Shown piece by piece: positions 9,404 to 18,883 of a DNA stretch of 64,000 nucleotides. The first letter of the stretch is position 1, and each line of letters begins with the position of its first letter. The position numbers and the translations under genes were made by a program. The DNA lies in contig JABLUY010000061.1 of the NCBI GenBank assembly GCA_013306675.1, forward strand, positions 92,070 to 156,069, given 5' to 3'. The notes beneath the pieces were generated by a model that did not search any database, was not told the origin of the DNA, and worked only from the letters and a program-made list of their open reading frames with translations. The stretch is from Thraustochytrium sp. TN22. Taxonomy: Eukaryota; Sar; Bigyra; Thraustochytrida; Thraustochytriidae.

Positions 9404-10277
9404 TTCGCTCGCTCGCTCGCTCGCTCCTTCGCGCTGCCGCCGCTGCCCGCTCCGCGCGCGCGCTGCTCCGCTCGCCCTCGCGCGTTCTCGCGCAGCGCAG
9501 TCGCCAATCCGAATTTGCGGCAGCCTGCGCGGTGGCCGCGTCGGCGCCTCTGCACTAACTAGTAGCAGTAAGCGCAGTGCCTGGAGCTGGCTGGAGGCCA
9601 AGGTCTACCTCTGCAGTGGTAGTGCTTAGTACTACTGGCTGACAAGCGCAGCCAGCACTTCACTGTCAGTCATCATCAGGCACTGGCAGGCTGCCACCGG
9701 CGTGCACACGCCTGGCGGCGAGCCAGGCACCAGTGGTCCCGCCGGGGCGTATCGATCGAGGAAAAGGATTTCGAGCCTGTGCTACCACCATGTAACTTAG
9801 GCCTGGTTTCGCTGACTGACTCGGACTAACCTGCTGGCAGCTGCGGCTGCAGCGGCGCAGCCGTGGGTGTGGCCGGGCCTGACAGAGATCGATCGCCACG
9901 TCGGCTCTGGCCAGCCCTGCGTGCGCCAGACTCCAAGTCTTTGATGAGACTGCAGCCGGGCCTGCAGTGAGGGCGAGCTCCTCGTGACCGCAGACTTTGC
10001 ACGTCTGGACCCCACTTGCGGAGGATGGTTTGGGAGAAAAAAGAAGCCTTACGGCACGCGTGAACTCGGCTTTGTGTCCAGAGGCTTGGCAGGGGGGTTA
10101 AGGTGGCAGGACGGAAAGGCCGCGTGTTGCGACTTTACGCGCGGCGCAGCGGCAGTCTGAGACGCTCCCGCGGCCGCGACGCAGACCGGGTCTTCGCGCG
10201 CGCCCCGCGTGACTGCTCCGCGGCGCCCTCGCGCTCGCCGCCCCGCCCGCCACCGGCCCGCTCCGCGGCCTAGCTAG

Positions 10278-10558
10278 GTACGTGCGCGCAGGCGAAAGAG
10301 AGAAAGAAAGAAAGAAAGAAAGAAGGGCAGCCGAGGCGGTGCGGTATCCTCTCGGCAAGCAAGCAGGGCAAAGCTATCCATCCCTCGCCTCCCTCCTCCG
10401 CCTCTGGCGCCGCGCCGCCCGCCGTACGCCGCGCCGCCGCCGTTCGCCGCTGCGGAAGGGCAGAGCGACTGACGCCGCGCCGCGCGCCCGCCCGCCCGCG
10501 CCGGTCGCCCCGCTTGCGCAGGAACAGGACAGCGAGAGCTCCCCCACCCCCCACCGAG
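10278..10558 (+). other. Candidate 5' leader intron of V-ATPase subunit G
   Basis: A donor AG|GTACGT at 10278 matches the donor used by most introns in this window. A C-rich tract ends in an AG (10557-10558), five bases before GCAAG-ATG. The V-ATPase c gene shows the same arrangement. There is no transcript evidence here. Confidence 0.4.
10293..10325. repeat. GAAA microsatellite
   Basis: Tandem GAAA units (about seven) upstream of the V-ATPase G start, inside the candidate leader intron. Confidence 0.85.
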
Positions 10559-10563
10559 GCAAG

Positions 10564-10914
10564 ATGGCGGACATGCAGAAGCTGAAGAAGGCCGAGGACG
10601 AGGCCACGAAGCAGGTGGAGGCCGCGCGCAAGCAGCGCGCCGCCACGCTCAAGCAGGCGCGCCAGGATGCGGACGCCGAGATCAAGGCGTACCGCGACAA
10701 GGTGACGGCCGACCTCAAGGACCTTGAGTCCAAGAACCAGGACGATGACACCACGGTCAAGGACCTCGAGCAGAAGGCGGCGCAGGACGTCGAGACGCTC
10801 AAGGCCGACGTGCAGAACAACTCGGACAAGATCGTCGAGATGATGCTCAAGGTCGTTACCGACGTCAACCTCGTTGTGCCCCCTTCCCGCAAGGGCGTCA
10901 AGACCAAGGTCTAA
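10564..10914 (+). CDS. V-type proton ATPase subunit G
   Basis: 116 aa, the usual size for subunit G, one of the peripheral-stalk proteins that hold V1 to V0. It is almost entirely a charged alpha-helix/coiled coil. It has the family pattern near the N-terminus (repeated Ala/Glu/Lys with EAARKQRAATLKQARQDAD) and ends in a short basic tail after VPPSRKG. The start follows GCAAG directly (GGCAAGATGG). An upstream in-frame extension over the GAAA repeat is rejected as leader. Subunits c and A of the same complex lie 8 and 11 kb downstream on the same strand. Confidence 0.93.
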   Translation: MADMQKLKKAEDEATKQVEAARKQRAATLKQARQDADAEIKAYRDKVTADLKDLESKNQDDDTTVKDLEQKAAQDVETLKADVQNNSDKIVEMMLKVVTDVNLVVPPSRKGVKTKV

Positions 10915-11222
10915 GCGTGCGCGCGTCTTTCTTTGGCGAGCCTCGGCCCCTTTGTCATCCTCCTCTTACTTATGCCCGTGTTGCTGCTGCCGTCCGTCCC
11001 GTGCTCTCGCCCTGGGAAAGAGCGCGTCTGTGCGGCCCGCGAGCCTACGAGCTCTTTTTCCTCTCTCGATCGTCGCCGCCCTGCTTTCGTCGCGTGGACG
11101 CTCGCATGCTCGCATCGCGTCGCATCGCGTCGCATCGTATCGTATCGCCGTCAGCATGAAAAGAAAAGCAAACAAAAATCAGGCAGGACTTCTTCTTTAC
11201 GTTGATCGCACTCGCTGGCTCG
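10915..11222. other. Convergent 3' spacer with TCGCA repeats
   Basis: 308 bp between the stop codons of V-ATPase G and SAE1. A short TCGCATCGCG/TCGTA repeat lies at about 11100-11150, followed by an A-rich stretch (about 11157-11180) that may belong to 3' processing. No gene was seen. Confidence 0.5.
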
Positions 11223-12365
11223 TCAGGCGCTTTCCGCAGCCGGAGTCAAGCGGCAAACCATGCCCGCACCGGAGATGCCGTCGAAGACGAAGAGGTTCTC
11301 AACTGGTGCGTCCTTGCCGCTCATAGCCTTGAGCAGCTCCTGGCCCACAATGCCACCCACAACCGCGCACGTGGGCGACAGCTCGGCACCCTCGCGCACG
11401 CCGCGCAAGTGCTCCAGAACGGCATCCGCCGAGGCCGCGTCTTCTTCCACATGCTGCGCGGAGAGAAGCGTCTCCACGATCTGCCGAGCCGCCGTCTCGT
11501 CCCAGGTCCCATCCGGCGCCCCCGCCTCTAGCGTCTGCAGCGTCTGCAGCGCCGCCACCTGCTCCGGCACGGCGCGTTTCGAGTCGCGCCCAGTCGCCGT
11601 GCGCCGCCGCTTCCGGTACAGCTTGGCCACCTCGGCCAGCGGCATGCGCAGCGCCTCTTCCAACGTGCAAAAGGAGGCCCCCTTGGGCTCGTACGTGGCC
11701 TCCTGCTCGCCATCCGAGTTCACCTTGCCCGACTTGACCTTGGCCAAGTACGTGTGGTTCTCGCCCAGATCCTGGAACATGAGCGCCGACCAGCCAAAGC
11801 TCCACGCCGACACGAAGCCGATCGACAGCGCCCTGCACAGTGCGTTCACAGTCAGGTGCGTCTGCAGACTGCCGTCCGTCATGCACACCTGCGAGTACGC
11901 CTTGAGGTCCTCCAGCGTCAGCGCCTCCGGCGCCTTGGCCAACGTCTTCACCTTGACCAGCGGGTTGAGCTCCTGCACGGCCGGCAGGGCCGCCTCGGCG
12001 CGCCCCTTGCCCACTGCCTCCGCCGTCAAGAAGAAGTTCCCGCCCAGATCCGCTGCCTCCACCACGCCCTCATCCAACAGGGTCACGCTCACGCCGGCCA
12101 GCACCACATTCTTGCACACCTCCGCGTTGAGCGTCCGGAAGCCAATGAAGAGCACGTGCGAGCTGCGCATACGCCGCTGCGCCTCCACGCCTGCGTCGCG
12201 TAGTCTCCGTCAGTCGGGTCAGCTCTTCGCGAGACCAAGGACGAGATTGAACGAAGCCCCTTGCCGCCGCCGCGATATCGAACGAAACCTACCCCAGAGC
12301 CGGATCTGCCGGTCGTACACGGCCGCCTCCTGCTCGGAGATCTCCGTCTCCCCCGCCTCCACCAT
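11223..12365 (-). CDS. SAE1: SUMO-activating enzyme subunit 1 (AOS1-like), two exons
   Basis: Coding exons are complement 12293-12365 and 11223-12190, with a 102-nt GT-AG intron at 12191-12292. Joined they give 346 aa, essentially the usual length of SAE1. Exon 1 encodes the diagnostic ISEQEAAVYDRQIRLWG with the conserved Arg. The intron falls in the next Gly codon, and exon 2 resumes with VEAQRRMRSSHVLFIG as in SAE1/AOS1. The protein is the catalytic-cysteine-lacking half of the SUMO E1 heterodimer; its partner would be SAE2/UBA2, not in this window. It has an adenylation-domain Rossmann fold at residues 30-170 and a C-terminal AVVGGIVGQELLKA helix typical of E1 subunits. Confidence 0.93.
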
Positions 12366-12567
12366 TGTGCTGCCCTCTCCGCCCCCCCCTTCCGCGCGCC
12401 GCCGCTCTCTGCCCGCCGCCGGCAGCTGCCGCCGTCGCCGCCGCGCCAGTAGTAGCTGGACTGCATGCAGACGACTGCCGCGAAACCGGGCTATAGCCGA
12501 GCTAACGACCGGCCAAGAGCCTGAGGACTCGGAGGGAGAGGTAAGGAAGCGCGCGCCCGCCCACGCG
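12366..12567. other. Short spacer upstream of SAE1
   Basis: The 5' flank of SAE1: C-rich immediately upstream of the start, then mixed sequence. A possible splice donor (GAG|GTAAGG) lies at about 12540 on the + strand ahead of the small ORF that follows. Confidence 0.3.
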
Positions 12568-12816
12568 ATGCTGGCAGCCGTGCATGAGGACGAAGCACTA
12601 CGTAAGGCTAACCTCTTGCGTCAAGACGTCTCGCAAGCGAAACGTTCTCTGCTTGCACTTCAAGGTGAGACCTCACTCAGGCTTTTGCTTGGCGAAGAGA
12701 TTGCGCGTCTCCGCGTGCGGGAGTCACAAGACCGAGAGGAGTGCTCTCTCTGCACATTGCGGAGGAGCCCAAGAGGCCAGCAGCCAGCAGCCTTGCCAGC
12801 CCGGCCCAGCCGGTAG
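12568..12816 (+). CDS. Small hypothetical coiled-coil ORF
   Basis: 82 aa, not recognised. The first about 55 residues form a plausible amphipathic helix rich in Leu, Arg and Glu (DEALRKANLLRQDV, LLGEEIARLRVRE). A CSLC cysteine pair and a low-complexity tail follow. A possible donor sequence just upstream suggests a preceding exon could exist. A T-rich stretch (TTTATTTTTTT) follows the stop. Chance open frames of this length are common in this GC-rich DNA, so the call is weak. Confidence 0.28.
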   Translation: MLAAVHEDEALRKANLLRQDVSQAKRSLLALQGETSLRLLLGEEIARLRVRESQDREECSLCTLRRSPRGQQPAALPARPSR

Positions 12817-12853
12817 CTGTTTATTTTTTTAAAGTGCCTCACTGTCTGTCAGC

Positions 12854-13579
12854 TCAGCTCGCATGCCTTCGCTTTCCCTTGGCCGCAGCAACTTTACGCT
12901 CCATTTTACGGTGCACGCAAAAGGCATCCGCAACAGGACCCGGCACGAGGCCGAGTCCAGCGAGGGTCTCGGTGGAGCACTGCGGCATGTAGCGGGGCTC
13001 CTCGCGCAAGCCGAGCGCCCGAATGGCCTGCGCGCGCTCGGGGAGCGTCTTGAGTTGATGCGCCTTGTGCACGGCCCGCGCCAAATGCGTAACGTCCTGG
13101 ATCTCGACCGCGCTCTCCACGTAGCGAATGGAGAGCGGACCGGATAGCCCGATCTGAATGGCACGCTGCCGGAGGCGCTTCGCCGGCTCGATCTGCTTTG
13201 TGCCGGACGCCGACAAGAGGTCGCGCTCCGGGTCCCACTGCACGCGGCCAGCAGCCCCACCGCCACCAGGCTTACAAACGCACCGCGAGAGCAGCTCGGC
13301 CACGTCTGCGTGAGATACCTTGACGCGCAGTACGCGCTCTTGATTGTGCTTCAAGCCGTAGCCGCATCGGTACAGCATCCATGCAAAGCTGGGCTTGATC
13401 CACGTCATGCGCTCGGGCTTAAATTCCGGGCCGCCGAACCGCTGGTGCTCGACGGCCCAGCTCGCGATGGATTCCTTGAAGGCCTGATAAAAGTACACGC
13501 CCTCCTCGTCGTGCTCCGCCCGCATTTCCAGCGGCGATGTGGACAAGTCTGGTGCGCGTCGTAGCTCGTAAAGTTGCAT
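12854..13579 (-). CDS. DUF4291 family protein
   Basis: 241 aa. It matches the DUF4291 pattern: a YQAF-type stretch near the N-terminus (VYFYQAFKESIASWAVE), the strongly conserved RMTWIKPSFAWMLYRCGYGLK at about residues 58-79, and VQWDPER further on. The DUF4291 family is common in bacteria and fungi and its biochemical role is not established to my knowledge. The start is the first ATG (complement 13577-13579). A C-terminal Lys/Arg-rich tail (MERKVAAAKGKRR) could be a nuclear signal, which is a guess. It lies between SAE1 and the myosin gene as a single exon. Confidence 0.85.
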   Translation of the reverse strand: MQLYELRRAPDLSTSPLEMRAEHDEEGVYFYQAFKESIASWAVEHQRFGGPEFKPERMTWIKPSFAWMLYRCGYGLKHNQERVLRVKVSHADVAELLSRCVCKPGGGGAAGRVQWDPERDLLSASGTKQIEPAKRLRQRAIQIGLSGPLSIRYVESAVEIQDVTHLARAVHKAHQLKTLPERAQAIRALGLREEPRYMPQCSTETLAGLGLVPGPVADAFCVHRKMERKVAAAKGKRRHAS

Positions 13580-13913
13580 GCTGCTGCTGTGAGGGACCGC
13601 CTCTGGCCGTTGCGCAGCGGCCTCCTGGCCGGTGACTGGCGCGCTGGCGGAAACTGGCGTGTTCGCCTGTGTTCGCTCTCTCCTCCTCCTCCTCCTCCTC
13701 CTTCTGCATTGGGGTCTGCTGCGCCCCAGGGCGCTGGTCTTCGCACCGCGGCCGCGCCGCGCGCCGCGATCCAGGAGCGCTCTGAGCGGGTTCCGTGGGG
13801 ACCTTGTAAACCAGTCCCCAGGCTCGAAAAGTCAGGCGAGATGATCAGATGGTTTACAAGAGGTCAAAGAGTCGCTCGAGAGTCAGCGGAGCGTGCAAAG
13901 AGTCGCTCAGAGG
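13580..13913. other. Spacer between DUF4291 gene and myosin 3' end
   Basis: 334 bp containing a short CTC repeat (about 13680-13702) and sequence around 13845-13920 in which GAGTCGCTC(G)AGAGTCAGCGGAGCGTG is repeated with variation (13866-13895 and 13901-13925). No gene was recognised. Confidence 0.45.
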
Positions 13914-16900
13914 TCAGCGGAGCGTGGCGAGTTCCTGGGGCGGCGGATTGCGGCGCACTCGGCGGCGCTGCTGGCCTTGCTGCTGGCGCTGGAGCTGTTG
14001 CTGCTGCTCGAAGGCAGCCCTGTTCGACTCGAACTGGTCCATCTCGTCCATGAAGAACTTGCCCACGCCGCCCACGGTGCGCAGGATGCTCTCACCGGAC
14101 GAGACAATGCCCTTGAGAATGAAGGAACCCGGCAGCGAGCCTGGGAGTTCCTCCTCCGCATCGAGGACGCCGCGCTGCGCTCCGTTCGCCTCGCGCGGCG
14201 CGTTCTCGCTGAGGTCGCGCGGCTGCAGCGAGCGCGGGGCGGCAGAGGCCGTCGAGGCCGTGAGCGGCGCAACCGAGGCGCGGAGCTGCGCGGCGAGCGC
14301 GGCATTCTCGTCCTTGAGCCGCGCATTCTCGCGGGAAAGACGCAACACAGCGGCCTTGAACTTGCGCGCCTTGGCTGCGGGGACCAGGACGTCGTCGCTC
14401 TCGCCCGCGGGCTCCGGCGCGGGCGAGGTTGAAGGGGGTGCATCAGGGGGCGCCACGGCGCGTGCAGCCCGTTCGGCGTCCAGCTCGGCCTGAAGCGCGG
14501 CGAGGCGCGCCTCCAGGGCCTGCACCTGGTTCTTCAGACCGCGCACAGACTGCGCCTCGCGATGCGCCGCCAGGCGCACAAGGAAGCGGCGCCGTGCCTG
14601 GCACGCACGAACACAGGCTTGCGTCCTGGCCACGACGCGACGCACGTGCGCGTAGGTCTTGGCGCACGACGCGGTACGCGCCCAGGACTGCAGGCGCAAC
14701 GCGGCGGCACGGCGACGGGCCCGCTCCGCCAGCCAGTTGCGCGCCTGGCGCTGCGTGAGGATTAGCGCAGCGCGCCAAACAAGGTACTCGCGGCGCTGCA
14801 CCCGCTGGCGCCACACAGCCTGCAGCTTAAGCACGGCCGTGCGAAGGCGCCGGTAGCCGGCGCGCACGAGGTAGCCTCGAGCGACGTGCTGCAGGCGCGC
14901 CGCGGCCTTGAGCGCCCGGACGCGCTCGCGCGCCAGGCGCGCGCGCGCTGCGGCCTGCAGACGCGTGGCTTGCTCGTGCAACAGGACTTGGTGCCGCTCC
15001 CGAAGGGTGCGTAGAATGCCCTGCGCGAAGAAGGTGCGCGTCTTACCAACGAAGAAGGCGTCGTCGGTGGCGGCGAGGTCAGCCAGGAAGTGGCGAGTAA
15101 CCTGGTCCGCGGCCTCTCGCGCGGCCTCGTCCTCGCCGCCCACACCACGGGCCGGAGGGCGCGGCGCAAGACCTGCGCCGAAGCGCGCCACAAGCGTCGA
15201 GTGCGGCAGGCGGTCCGCGTAGCCGGCGCGCGAGATGCGCAGGGCCTCGATCACGCCGCTGCAGCGGAGCTGTGAGCGAACCATCTCATGGTCGAAAAGG
15301 TCGGAGCGCATGTCCGCGTTGGGCTTGATGCACCGCACAAAGTGCGTGTCGGTGGCGCCGATGGCGCCCATGAGGTCGTCGAGCTGTGCGCGGAACTTGT
15401 GCGTGAGCGTGCGCGAGCCGGAGGTTGCGCCGTCGCGCTTGTCGCGCATGAGGCTGCAGAGCAGGCCGGCGCAACCGATCGCGTCCAGGCCCGGGCCCGC
15501 GTCCGAGCCAGCATCGGCGTCGCAAACGACCAGCGCGCGCAGATCCTCGCTGAGGTGGTCGAGGTTCTTCTCGAGGAAGCTCTGCGCGTGATATGGCACA
15601 GGCCCGGCGAAGTGCTGCACGGAGAAAACGAGCTTGTCGAAGCGGTCAGCGCGCAGCAGCTTCCCGCCCTGGCGTGCAGTCGTGAGCTTGGACACGAGCG
15701 CGGCCTCGGAACCGTTCGGACGTACGGACTCCTCGTGCAAGAGCGCGAACACGCTGGCGGCCTTGCCCTGAATCAGATCAATCACGGCTGCGCCGTCGTT
15801 GTGCTCGATGTGCGTCCACGGCACGCCCTCGCGCTCGTACTCGAGCTGGACCTGGCGCAGCACGCAGTCGTTGAAAGTCTGCTGCAGGCGCTCGTTGGTG
15901 AAGTTGATGCAGAGCTGCTCGAGCGAGTTGTGGGCGAAACACTCGAAGCCGAAGATGTCCAGGATGGCAATGCTCGCCGGCGCTGTTGCCGCCTCGTGCG
16001 GCTTGGCGTCGGCCCCGGGGCCCGCGCGCATGCTCTCGTTGACGCGCGCCACGAGCCAGTCGAAGAGCGCGGCGTAGACCGCCTTGGCTAGGGCCGGCGC
16101 GCTGGCCTGCGCCTGCTCCAGGGGCAGCGGCTTGGCGATGGTCTCACCGCCAATGGTCATCTGGCGGTGCGTCAGCGCGCGCTCGATGCGGGCCGCGGCC
16201 TCATTCTTGCCCTCGTCCTGCTCCCCGTTCTCGTCGTCGTCGGCGGCGGTGCCCATGGCTAGCGCCCGCAGGAGGCGCGGTACGACGAGCTCGCGGGAGG
16301 CGGGCGTGAGTCGCACGCCGACGTCCTGGTCCGCCTCGAGCTCGAGCTCCAGCAGCATCAGGACGACGGCCAGCACGCCGAGAATGCCCCGGAGCTGTGG
16401 GCCATCGCCAAGGCCCAGAGCGCGCAGCGCCGCCAAGGTGCGCGCGCCATGGGCCCGGTCCTGAGCAGCCTGCGTATTGTTGGCGAGCGAGTGCAGGGCG
16501 AGGTCACCTAAGGCTTCCTCGGCGAAGGCAGCATCGAGTCCGCCGTTGGCGAGCTGGTACAGCACGTGGAAGGAGCGCTCGCCCGGGCCCTGGTGCGTGA
16601 GACGACTCTTCTCGAGCAAATAGGTGGACAGCGCCGCGCCCTGCAGGCAGTGGCGGTCCTTGTCAAAGTGGAGCGCGATGAACTTGCCGAAGCGCGAGCT
16701 GTTGTCGTTGCGCGCGGTCTTGGCGTTGCCAAAGGCCTCGAGCAGCGGGTTAGACTGCAGCACACGTTCCACGGTGCCAGCACGCTCGGCCTCGGCGCCC
16801 GCGCTGCTGGCGCTCACACGGTCGCTCACGTGGGCCAGGTGGTCCATGAGGATCTTTGTGGACTCCGTCTTGCCGGCGCCTGACTCGCCGCTCACCAGGA

Positions 16901-17186
16901 TGCTCTGGGAGCGGCTGCCCTCGCGCAGCTGCAGGTAGCTCGCGCACGACGTCCTGTACAGGTGTGGGCTCAGCGTCGCCGGGTCGCGTGCCTCGACGAC
17001 GAGCTTGTCGGCGAAGTCGGCCTGGCACGAGCCCGAGTACAGGTGCTCATGCCTGAAGAAGGGGTTCACGGCGATGCACATGCCCACGGCCCACGTGTAC
17101 GGCTTGCCATCCTCGAACCGCGCCTGCAGGTTGCCCAGCACCGCCTCCTCGTCCAACTGCGGCAGCTCGTTCAGGTCCTCCGCCAT
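13914..17186 (-). CDS. Unconventional myosin heavy chain with IQ array
   Basis: 1090 aa in one exon. The motor domain occupies about residues 10-730: P-loop GESGAGKT (about 99-106), switch I NDNSSRFGKF (about 160), switch II DIFGFECF (about 407), an actin-binding-region match HFVRCIKPN, and a converter up to about 725. It starts almost directly with motor sequence (YTWAVGMCIAVNPF) and lacks the N-terminal SH3-like subdomain. About six IQ-like light-chain-binding repeats follow (about 735-880). Two short coiled coils (about 885-930 and 960-1000) and a Gln/Arg-rich tail finish it; no cargo domain was recognised. The class cannot be assigned without a tree. The ATG at 17186 is preferred over an upstream in-frame start. 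Confidence 0.92.
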   Translation of the reverse strand: MAEDLNELPQLDEEAVLGNLQARFEDGKPYTWAVGMCIAVNPFFRHEHLYSGSCQADFADKLVVEARDPATLSPHLYRTSCASYLQLREGSRSQSILVSGESGAGKTESTKILMDHLAHVSDRVSASSAGAEAERAGTVERVLQSNPLLEAFGNAKTARNDNSSRFGKFIALHFDKDRHCLQGAALSTYLLEKSRLTHQGPGERSFHVLYQLANGGLDAAFAEEALGDLALHSLANNTQAAQDRAHGARTLAALRALGLGDGPQLRGILGVLAVVLMLLELELEADQDVGVRLTPASRELVVPRLLRALAMGTAADDDENGEQDEGKNEAAARIERALTHRQMTIGGETIAKPLPLEQAQASAPALAKAVYAALFDWLVARVNESMRAGPGADAKPHEAATAPASIAILDIFGFECFAHNSLEQLCINFTNERLQQTFNDCVLRQVQLEYEREGVPWTHIEHNDGAAVIDLIQGKAASVFALLHEESVRPNGSEAALVSKLTTARQGGKLLRADRFDKLVFSVQHFAGPVPYHAQSFLEKNLDHLSEDLRALVVCDADAGSDAGPGLDAIGCAGLLCSLMRDKRDGATSGSRTLTHKFRAQLDDLMGAIGATDTHFVRCIKPNADMRSDLFDHEMVRSQLRCSGVIEALRISRAGYADRLPHSTLVARFGAGLAPRPPARGVGGEDEAAREAADQVTRHFLADLAATDDAFFVGKTRTFFAQGILRTLRERHQVLLHEQATRLQAAARARLARERVRALKAAARLQHVARGYLVRAGYRRLRTAVLKLQAVWRQRVQRREYLVWRAALILTQRQARNWLAERARRRAAALRLQSWARTASCAKTYAHVRRVVARTQACVRACQARRRFLVRLAAHREAQSVRGLKNQVQALEARLAALQAELDAERAARAVAPPDAPPSTSPAPEPAGESDDVLVPAAKARKFKAAVLRLSRENARLKDENAALAAQLRASVAPLTASTASAAPRSLQPRDLSENAPREANGAQRGVLDAEEELPGSLPGSFILKGIVSSGESILRTVGGVGKFFMDEMDQFESNRAAFEQQQQLQRQQQGQQRRRVRRNPPPQELATLR

Positions 17187-18334
17187 GGCGCCGTGCGCTC
17201 GTTCTCTCGAGTCGAGTTGTGCGTCGAGTGTCGACCCGACTTCGGCCGAGCCGAGCCCAGCCGAGCCGCCGGTGCAAGCGTGTTTGCCTGCCCGCCTCGC
17301 AAACCTCGCGCCGACGTTGTGCGGCTCAGGCTGCGGAATCATCGGCGCAGCCGTTGCGCGTCGTCAAGCACGCGCGTGCCCATGCCAGACAGAGTGTGCG
17401 ACTCGTCTCGTCCCGCGGAGCTCGACCGGGGACTCTTGCGCGCGCCCTGGGGCGGCAGAGGGACTCGAGCGGGCGCGGGGAGCAGCGTTTCACGTGCCTT
17501 GGTACGGCTCGAGACAAAAGCCAGGCCGCAATTCGCGAGCTTGCTTGAGCTTGCGGCGGATCAGCGAGCCCAGCGAGAGCGAGCAGGCGAGTGAGAAGGA
17601 GGCTCGACAACTTGAAGACACGACGGATTCCTCCTTCACGTGCAAGTTGTGCCTTGTACTTCTTTGGAATTTCGTTATCACAGCGACGCCTTGCCCTTTT
17701 CGCCGCAGCCAGATGTTTTCGTAGCTTTTGCGCGCACGCGATCAGGCGGTTTTCCCCTCGAGACGTCTCATCAAAGGCGACAAGACAAAGGGCTCTTGCA
17801 GACAGCACCTTGTGAACATTCCTCTGCTTGCTCTCTCAGGCTCAGGCTGTTCGACATGGCCGAGCGTCCCTTCAGGTTTCAGGCGGCTGCCCTGCACTGC
17901 ACTGCACAGAGCTGAGCGCGCAGTGCCGGCAAGAACTTGGCAAAGTCGCTCGTGACGCCTCATGACAGCGACGCTGCGACAGCGACAGCGTGAGCGACAG
18001 CGTGTAATTCACTTTCCGGTCTGTCCCCACTGACGCAGCTCATCCCCCGAATCCCCACTGGGCGCTCAGCTTCCCACCGCCCCCTCGAGCGGCACATCGA
18101 AGCGCGAGCTGCGGGATCCCCCTGGTGGTCAGAAAATCTTCCCCGCAGCCGCGCCGGCCTGCAGGGGAAGAGCGCCGAGACCCGCATGCCTTCTCCCCCT
18201 CGCGCGAAAAGATTCTCGCAGAGGCCCCGGGGGCAGGGGCGCGAGGGAGCGCGCCTCTGGGGCGGGCCGGCGAGGCGGCCGCGCGGCACAGAGCCGCATC
18301 CAAGACCTCCCTCCTTTCGCTCCGCCAAGTCCAG

Positions 18335-18878
18335 GTACGTCTCGGGCGATTGCGCGCGCGCGCGCGCGCGCGCGCGCGGGGGCGCACGGCGGCCGCCGCC
18401 TCTGCGCGCGGCCTGCCACCGCCGCCGCCGCCGCCCCCCGCGGCGCGCGCGAGGACGAGCGCGGCCAGCGGGATGGCTGGATGGCTGAAAGCGCGCAGGG
18501 CCGATGAGCTTATTACCGGCCACGCTTTGGCGCCGCTGTGCGGCGCGCGCGCCGGGGCTGCGCGCGGGAAGCTGCGCGCGCCGGGGCCAGCTGGCGGCGC
18601 GCGGCGCGCCGCCGCCGCCGCCACCCGCCGCCACCCGCCCCGTCGGCGCTAGAGCGCGTCGGCGGCGGCGTGTGCGGGGGCGCTTCATGCGGCGGAGCCG
18701 ACTGGCGCCACGCCACGGCTTGGCACGGCTCGGCTCGGCACGCTGCTTGATAGACGGAAGGCGCGAGAGACGGAGGTTCGGCTGCGCCGGACAAGGGCAG
18801 GAGACTGACAGCGCAAGCTTGGCGCGTGGCACGTAGACAGCAGGTACTTGGTCGGCCAGCTCCACCTCTCCCACACAG
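18335..18878 (+). other. Candidate 5' leader intron of V-ATPase subunit c
   Basis: A CCAG|GTACGT donor and a CCACCTCTCCCACACAG acceptor frame a 544-nt segment that ends five bases before the start codon. The downstream junction reads GCAAG-ATG, the same as at V-ATPase G. This is inferred from splice-site resemblance only. Confidence 0.45.
18352..18379. repeat. GC dinucleotide run
   Basis: About 14 uninterrupted GC units, potentially Z-DNA-forming, inside the candidate leader intron of V-ATPase c. Confidence 0.85.
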
Positions 18879-18883
18879 GCAAG

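Larger units (their letters stand above)
9404..10563. promoter_or_regulatory. Divergent spacer between ASL and V-ATPase G
   Basis: A 1.16-kb spacer with a GCTC/GCTCG repeat next to the ASL start, a CACTGGCAGGCTGC copy at 9681-9694 identical to 3520-3533, a GAAA microsatellite and a CCTAGCTAG sequence at 10269-10277. No gene was recognised. Its right part probably holds a 5' leader intron of the V-ATPase G gene (10278-10558). Confidence 0.45.
17187..18883. promoter_or_regulatory. Divergent spacer between myosin and V-ATPase c
   Basis: 1.7 kb with no recognised gene. The myosin side is AT-richer and holds one AACTTGAA octamer (17609-17616), 423 bp upstream of the myosin start. The right half is very GC-rich, carries a GC dinucleotide run and probably contains a leader intron of V-ATPase c (18335-18878). 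Many open frames cross this region in several phases without protein-like composition. Confidence 0.45.

Noticed and set aside
17187-18883. Possible additional gene between myosin and V-ATPase c
   Set aside because: Only short frames in several phases with Arg/Ala/Pro-rich translations; the right half is better explained by a leader intron.
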